Below are positions 6,149-9,354 of a DNA stretch of 9,354 nucleotides, piece by piece. Position numbers and translations under genes: made by a program. The stretch is from Rhizobiales bacterium UBA3584 (lineage in GTDB: Bacteria; Pseudomonadota; Alphaproteobacteria; Rhizobiales; Devosiaceae). The stretch's first letter is position 1; each line of letters opens with the position of its first letter. The stretch is taken from assembly GCA_002375765.1 (NCBI GenBank), contig DFMV01000050.1, forward strand, positions 13,352 to 22,705, given 5' to 3'. The notes beneath the pieces are model-generated. The model was not told the DNA's origin. It was given only the letters and a program-made list of their open reading frames with translations, and ran no database searches.

Positions 6149-7150
6149 ATGAGCGGCGTGCAATTGCGGGAAGTGGTGGCGGATGAGGACGGGATGCGGC
6201 TCGACCGCTGGTTCTCGGTTCATTTTCCCGACCTGAGCTTCGGGCGCCTGCAGAAGCTGCTGCGGTCTGGGCAGGTGCGGGTGGATAGCGGGCGCGTGGC
6301 CACCAATGCGCGGCTGGTCGCCGGGCAGACGGTGCGCGTGCCGCCGCTGGGCGATGCGCCCGTGCGCTCGCCGGACGCGCCGCGGATCAATCAGAAAGAT
6401 GCCGATTTCCTGCGCGACCTCATTTTGTATGAGGACGATGAGGTCTATGTGTTCAACAAGCCGCACGGGCTTGCCGTGCAGGGCGGATCGGGCACCAAGC
6501 GCCATATCGATGGCATGCTCAAATCGCTGCCCAACAAGAAGGGTGAGCCGCCGCGGCTGGTTCACCGCCTCGACCGGGATACGTCGGGGTGCCTGCTGGT
6601 GGCCAAGACGCGGGCGGCGGCGAGCCATTTCGGAACCGTGTTCCGCTCACGCTCGGCGCGCAAGATCTATTGGGCGATAACGATTGGCGTTCCCCATCCG
6701 CGCCAGGGGCGGATTTCGTGCTTTCTGGCGCGGCAATCGACCCAGGATGGCGAGCAGATGGTGGTTGTCGAAAACGGCACCGAGGGCGCGCAGCATTCGG
6801 TGAGCTATTATTCGGTGACCGAGAGCGCGGCCAACCAGTTCGCCTGGGTGACGCTCAAGCCGGTGACCGGGCGCACGCATCAGTTGCGGGTGCACATGAT
6901 GGAACTGGGTACGCCCATTCTCGACGACCCGCGCTACAACACGCTGGAAAACTGGAATTTCGAGCGGCCCGAGGAACTGGGCAACGGGCTGCATCTGCAC
7001 GCGAGGCGGCTGGCCATTCCGCTGCGCAGCGGCAAGAGGCTCGATATCACGGCGCCGCTGCCGCCGCATATGAAGGCGAGCTTCGAGACGCTGGGGTTTG
7101 ATGCCAATCAGTATGATGTGCAGGATGTCGATCCGGAGGATGATGCGTGA
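6149..7150 (+). CDS. RluC/RluD-family 23S rRNA pseudouridine synthase
   Basis: This is a pseudouridine synthase of the RluA family that isomerises uridines in RNA, most likely 23S rRNA; it has 333 residues. Residues about 15-65 form an S4 RNA-binding domain (MRLDRWFSVHFPDLSFGRLQKLLRSGQVRVD). The catalytic domain begins near residue 95 with YEDDEVYVFNKPHGLAVQGG. It carries the signature LVHRLDRDTSGCLLVAKT, in which Asp142 is the catalytic aspartate. The later TLKPVTGRTHQLRVHM motif is also characteristic. The ATG at 6149 has AAGGA at 6135-6139 upstream. The TGA at 7148-7150 overlaps the next ATG by one base. RluC rather than RluD is suggested by the S4 plus HRLDRDTSG form, but the exact target site cannot be told from sequence alone. 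Confidence 0.93.
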   Translation: MSGVQLREVVADEDGMRLDRWFSVHFPDLSFGRLQKLLRSGQVRVDSGRVATNARLVAGQTVRVPPLGDAPVRSPDAPRINQKDADFLRDLILYEDDEVYVFNKPHGLAVQGGSGTKRHIDGMLKSLPNKKGEPPRLVHRLDRDTSGCLLVAKTRAAASHFGTVFRSRSARKIYWAITIGVPHPRQGRISCFLARQSTQDGEQMVVVENGTEGAQHSVSYYSVTESAANQFAWVTLKPVTGRTHQLRVHMMELGTPILDDPRYNTLENWNFERPEELGNGLHLHARRLAIPLRSGKRLDITAPLPPHMKASFETLGFDANQYDVQDVDPEDDA

Positions 7151-7818
7151 TGGCCGAGCCGCGTCTAATCATGTTCGACATGGACGGCACGTTGATCGAT
7201 TCCGGAGCGATCATTGCCGAGCACATGGCGGCGACGTTTCACGATCACGGGCTGGACGTGCCGACGGCGGAAATGTCTCATTCGATCATTGGTCTGTCGC
7301 TGGAAATTGCCATGGAACGTCTGGCGCAATGCGATGCGGAGACAGCCATCCTGATGGCAGGAACCTACCGCCAGCACTATCGCGCCATGCTGGCGGGCGG
7401 CGAGCGGCACGAGCCGCTTTATGCGGGGGCGCTGGAGGCGCTGAACCGGTTGCGGGCGCATGAGGCGTCGATCCTGGGCATTGCCACCGGCAAGAGGCTG
7501 AGCGGGGTCAATCGCATTCTGGCGTTGCACGCCCTGGCGGATCATTTCGTGACACTGCAGACTCCCGACCACAATCCGTCCAAGCCTCATCCGGGGATGA
7601 TCCTGCGGGCCTGCGCCGAGACCGGGATCGATCCGTCCTGCACGGTGATGATCGGGGATACGACCTTCGACATGGAGCTGGGGCGGTCGGCTGGGGCGCG
7701 GACCATCGGGGTTAGCTGGGGCTATCACGCCCGCGTTGCGCTTGAAGAGAGCGGTGCCCATATCATCATCGACGATTATGCCGATCTCGATGACGCTATC
7801 GAAAGGGTTTTGAGCTGA
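7150..7818 (+). CDS. HAD-family hydrolase, phosphoglycolate phosphatase-like
   Basis: This is a haloacid dehalogenase superfamily hydrolase of subfamily IA, 222 residues. Motif I is FDMDGTLIDSG with nucleophile Asp10 and acid/base Asp12. Motif II is the Thr113 in ILGIATGKR, motif III is Lys145 in NPSKPHPGM, and motif IV is GDTTFDM with Asp170 and Asp174. The segment between motifs I and II is a helical cap domain (about residues 17-85). The family includes phosphoglycolate and pyrophosphate phosphatases; the true substrate is not decided by these motifs. I chose ATG 7150, which overlaps the rluC-like stop (TGATG). A GTG at 7147 would add one Met and has slightly better spacing from the GGAGGA site at 7135-7140. 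The TGA at 7816-7818 again overlaps the next start. Confidence 0.93.
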   Translation: MAEPRLIMFDMDGTLIDSGAIIAEHMAATFHDHGLDVPTAEMSHSIIGLSLEIAMERLAQCDAETAILMAGTYRQHYRAMLAGGERHEPLYAGALEALNRLRAHEASILGIATGKRLSGVNRILALHALADHFVTLQTPDHNPSKPHPGMILRACAETGIDPSCTVMIGDTTFDMELGRSAGARTIGVSWGYHARVALEESGAHIIIDDYADLDDAIERVLS

Positions 7819-8591
7819 TGCGCGAATTTCTCGAAGACGCGATCCGGCACCAGGATGCCGGACAGGGGCGCCATCAGAAGGATCTGATTCGCGAGTTGCC
7901 CAAGCGCTTCTACAAATCGGTGGACGTGGCCGAGACCGATGGCGTTTTCACCGTGCTGCTGGATGGGCGCGTGACCAAGACGCCGACCGGCAAGCAGGTT
8001 GGCGTGGGCCACGCCGATCTGGCGGCGCGCATGCGCGAGGAATGGGATGCGCAGGGCGATCGCATCGATCCCGACATGATGCCGCATGTCAAACTCATCA
8101 ACTCGGCCGTCGAGGCGGGCGAGGAGTCGCGGGCGGCTCTGCTCGATGAGGTGGTGAAATATGCGGGTAACGACCTGCTGCTCTATCGCGCCGACAGCCC
8201 GCGCGAGCTTGTCGAAAAGCAGGAGCAGATCTGGGACGATGTGCTCGTGCGGATCGCACGGCATTTTTCGGTCAGCTTTCAGCCAACCGTTGGGATTGTG
8301 CACAGGGCGCAATCTCCCGACATGCTGAAAAAGCTCAGAGGTGCCATCGAGCCGCTGCATCATGTGCCTGCCACTGCGATGGTGTCGGTGACGGGGCTGA
8401 CGGGCTCGGGTCTGCTGGCAATTGGTTTGCGCGAGCAGCTGGTCGATGCCGATGCCGCGTGGACGGCGGCGCATGTGGACGAGGACTACCAGATTTCGCT
8501 GTGGGGCGAAGATTACGAGGCGGCGGCGCGGCGTCGGCAGAGGCGCCTCGAATTTGATGCCGCCGTCAATGTCATCAAGCTCTTAGCCTAA
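7818..8591 (+). CDS. ATP12-family F1-ATPase assembly chaperone
   Basis: The product resembles ATP12, the chaperone that binds the F1 alpha subunit during ATP synthase assembly; the family is shared by mitochondria and alphaproteobacteria. It has 257 residues. Recognisable blocks are LPKRFYKSVDVAETDGVFTV at 27-46, LLDGRVTKTPTGK at 47-59, EEWDAQGDRIDPDMMPHVKLINSAV at 74-98, and the C-terminal SLWGEDYEAAARR. It has no signal peptide and no membrane segment, so it acts in the cytoplasm. Its ATG overlaps the HAD gene stop by one base (TGATG), which suggests translational coupling. Its 3' end overlaps that of the convergent folK gene by 9 bp, and no terminator is visible between them. Confidence 0.93.
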   Translation: MREFLEDAIRHQDAGQGRHQKDLIRELPKRFYKSVDVAETDGVFTVLLDGRVTKTPTGKQVGVGHADLAARMREEWDAQGDRIDPDMMPHVKLINSAVEAGEESRAALLDEVVKYAGNDLLLYRADSPRELVEKQEQIWDDVLVRIARHFSVSFQPTVGIVHRAQSPDMLKKLRGAIEPLHHVPATAMVSVTGLTGSGLLAIGLREQLVDADAAWTAAHVDEDYQISLWGEDYEAAARRRQRRLEFDAAVNVIKLLA

Positions 8592-9029
8592 TTTCCTGCC
8601 AGCCTGATTCAGCAGCCATTCGGCCACATCCGGGGCGATTTCGCGCAGCGGATCGAGCACGAAATCACGCTCATGGGCATAGGGATGGGGCAGGGTCAGG
8701 CGCTCGGTTTCCATCACCAGATCATCGTAGGTGATAACGTCGATATCGATGCTGCGCGGGCCCCATTTCTCGATACGGACGCGTCCGATTTCGGCTTCGG
8801 TGGCAAGGCAGAAATCGAGAAGTTCGAGCGGGGAGAGGGTGGTTTCGACCAGAACGGCGCCGTTGTGAAACGGGTTCTGATCGGTCTTGCCCCAGGGCTC
8901 GCTGACGATCAGGGCGCTTTGTTTCAAAAGGGAAATCCGGGGATGGCCGGCGATGGCCTCAATGGCTTTGGCGATCTGGTGCGCGGGATCGCCAATATTG
9001 GCGCCAAGCGCCAGAACGGCGCGGGCCAT
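8583..9029 (-). CDS. folK: 2-amino-4-hydroxy-6-hydroxymethyldihydropteridine pyrophosphokinase (HPPK)
   Basis: HPPK transfers pyrophosphate from ATP to 6-hydroxymethyl-7,8-dihydropterin in folate synthesis, the step before dihydropteroate synthase. The product has 148 residues, slightly shorter than the E. coli enzyme. The N-terminal LALGANIGD at 6-14 is typical. The substrate region SEPWGKTDQNPFHNGAV lies at 43-59. The block KWGPRSIDIDVITY at 88-101 carries Trp89, Arg92 and the magnesium ligands Asp95 and Asp97. LPHPYAHERDFVLDPL at 113-128 carries His115. The numbering of these residues coincides with E. coli HPPK as I recall it. The ATG at 9029 overlaps the folB stop by one base. The stop at 8583-8585 lies inside the end of the convergent ATP12-family gene. 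Confidence 0.96.
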   Translation of the reverse strand: MARAVLALGANIGDPAHQIAKAIEAIAGHPRISLLKQSALIVSEPWGKTDQNPFHNGAVLVETTLSPLELLDFCLATEAEIGRVRIEKWGPRSIDIDVITYDDLVMETERLTLPHPYAHERDFVLDPLREIAPDVAEWLLNQAGRKLG

Positions 9030-9354
9030 CAGATCTGCTCCCGCGTCCTGACCATTTCGATGGCGGCTTCGCCGGCCACGATGGGCAGGGGCGCTTCGGG
9101 CTTTCTGACCTTGATGCGGATCCAGTCGAGCTTGTCGAAGCGTTCGAAAAGGCGTGTCATGATATGGTGGCCGAGCGCTTCGATCAGCTTGAAGCGTCTT
9201 TCCTCGAAGGCTTCCTTCACCAGATCGTAGATGTGGGCGTAGGAGATGGTGGAGGCCACGTCATCGGTGCGGGCGGCCTCGGACATGTCCAGTCCCAGCT
9301 CAAGATCAATGCGGAAGCGCTGGCCGAGGGAGTTTTCCTCCATCATGACACCGT
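9029..9354 (-). CDS. folB: Dihydroneopterin aldolase, 5' end beyond the window
   Basis: FolB cleaves dihydroneopterin to 6-hydroxymethyldihydropterin and glycolaldehyde, supplying the FolK substrate. Typical FolB text is visible: MEENSLGQRFRIDLELGLDM, TDDVASTISYAHIYDLVKEA, RRFKLIEALGHHI, and IKVRKPEAPLP with the conserved lysine. The methionine at 9346 is probably not the start. The frame continues upstream to the window edge as Gly-Val preceded by an nAC codon, which fits the family motif HGVMxEE, so roughly the first 10-15 residues lie outside the window. The TGA at 9031-9029 overlaps the folK ATG, giving a coupled folB-folK pair; folP would be the expected upstream neighbour. Confidence 0.94.
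   Translation of the reverse strand, partial: GVMMEENSLGQRFRIDLELGLDMSEAARTDDVASTISYAHIYDLVKEAFEERRFKLIEALGHHIMTRLFERFDKLDWIRIKVRKPEAPLPIVAGEAAIEMVRTREQI

Noticed and set aside
5597..6628. 343-codon minus-strand open frame across the rarA end, the palindrome and the rluC-like start
   Set aside because: It is antisense to two well-supported genes and runs through a non-coding palindrome. The composition (Arg, His, Pro, Gln rich) is typical of a shadow frame.
1..9354. Search for CRISPR arrays, tRNAs, insertion sequences, toxin-antitoxin or defence genes
   Set aside because: No spaced direct repeats, tRNA-like cloverleafs, transposase text or small paired toxin genes were seen. All coding capacity is explained by the listed genes.

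Overview
The window looks like the chromosome of a high-GC alphaproteobacterium, most likely of the order Hyphomicrobiales (Rhizobiales). The evidence is the alpha-type RpoA and RplQ proteins, an ATP12-family F1 chaperone gene next to an RluC-type pseudouridine synthase and a HAD phosphatase, and intergenic palindromes of the kind common in that order. A Devosia/Pelagibacterium-like organism is my guess from general resemblance only.

Layout, left to right. (1) Positions 1-1076 hold the end of the large ribosomal-protein operon: the 3' half of rpoA, a 99-bp gap with competing hairpins, complete rplQ, and a textbook intrinsic terminator. (2) Positions 1077-3215 hold a short intergenic stretch with a REP-like palindrome, then a minus-strand pair: an ornithine/diaminopimelate-type decarboxylase followed by a small P-loop nucleotide kinase-like gene, joined by a TGATG overlap. 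A 219-bp divergent promoter region follows. (3) Positions 3216-5956 hold a periplasmic DegP/DegQ serine protease and rarA, 17 bp apart. (4) Positions 5950-6070 form a 121-bp near-complete inverted repeat that begins inside the last codons of rarA. (5) Positions 6149-8591 hold rluC-like, HAD phosphatase and ATP12-family genes, joined by two successive TGATG junctions. (6) Positions 8583-9354 on the minus strand hold folK and the 3' part of folB, joined by another TGATG junction. folK converges on the ATP12 gene with a 9-bp overlap of the two coding ends.

The genes are mainly housekeeping: transcription and translation, periplasmic protein quality control, replication-fork maintenance, rRNA modification, F1-ATPase assembly, folate synthesis and polyamine synthesis. 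I see no phage, transposase, CRISPR, toxin-antitoxin or defence genes, and no convincing new multi-gene system. The parts most worth a second look are non-coding: the 121-bp palindrome at the end of rarA, the alternative hairpins between rpoA and rplQ, and the leader of the decarboxylase gene, which has a repeated 10-mer, two competing start codons and a possible RNA regulator. Long open frames antisense to the real genes are numerous and appear to be high-GC artefacts.
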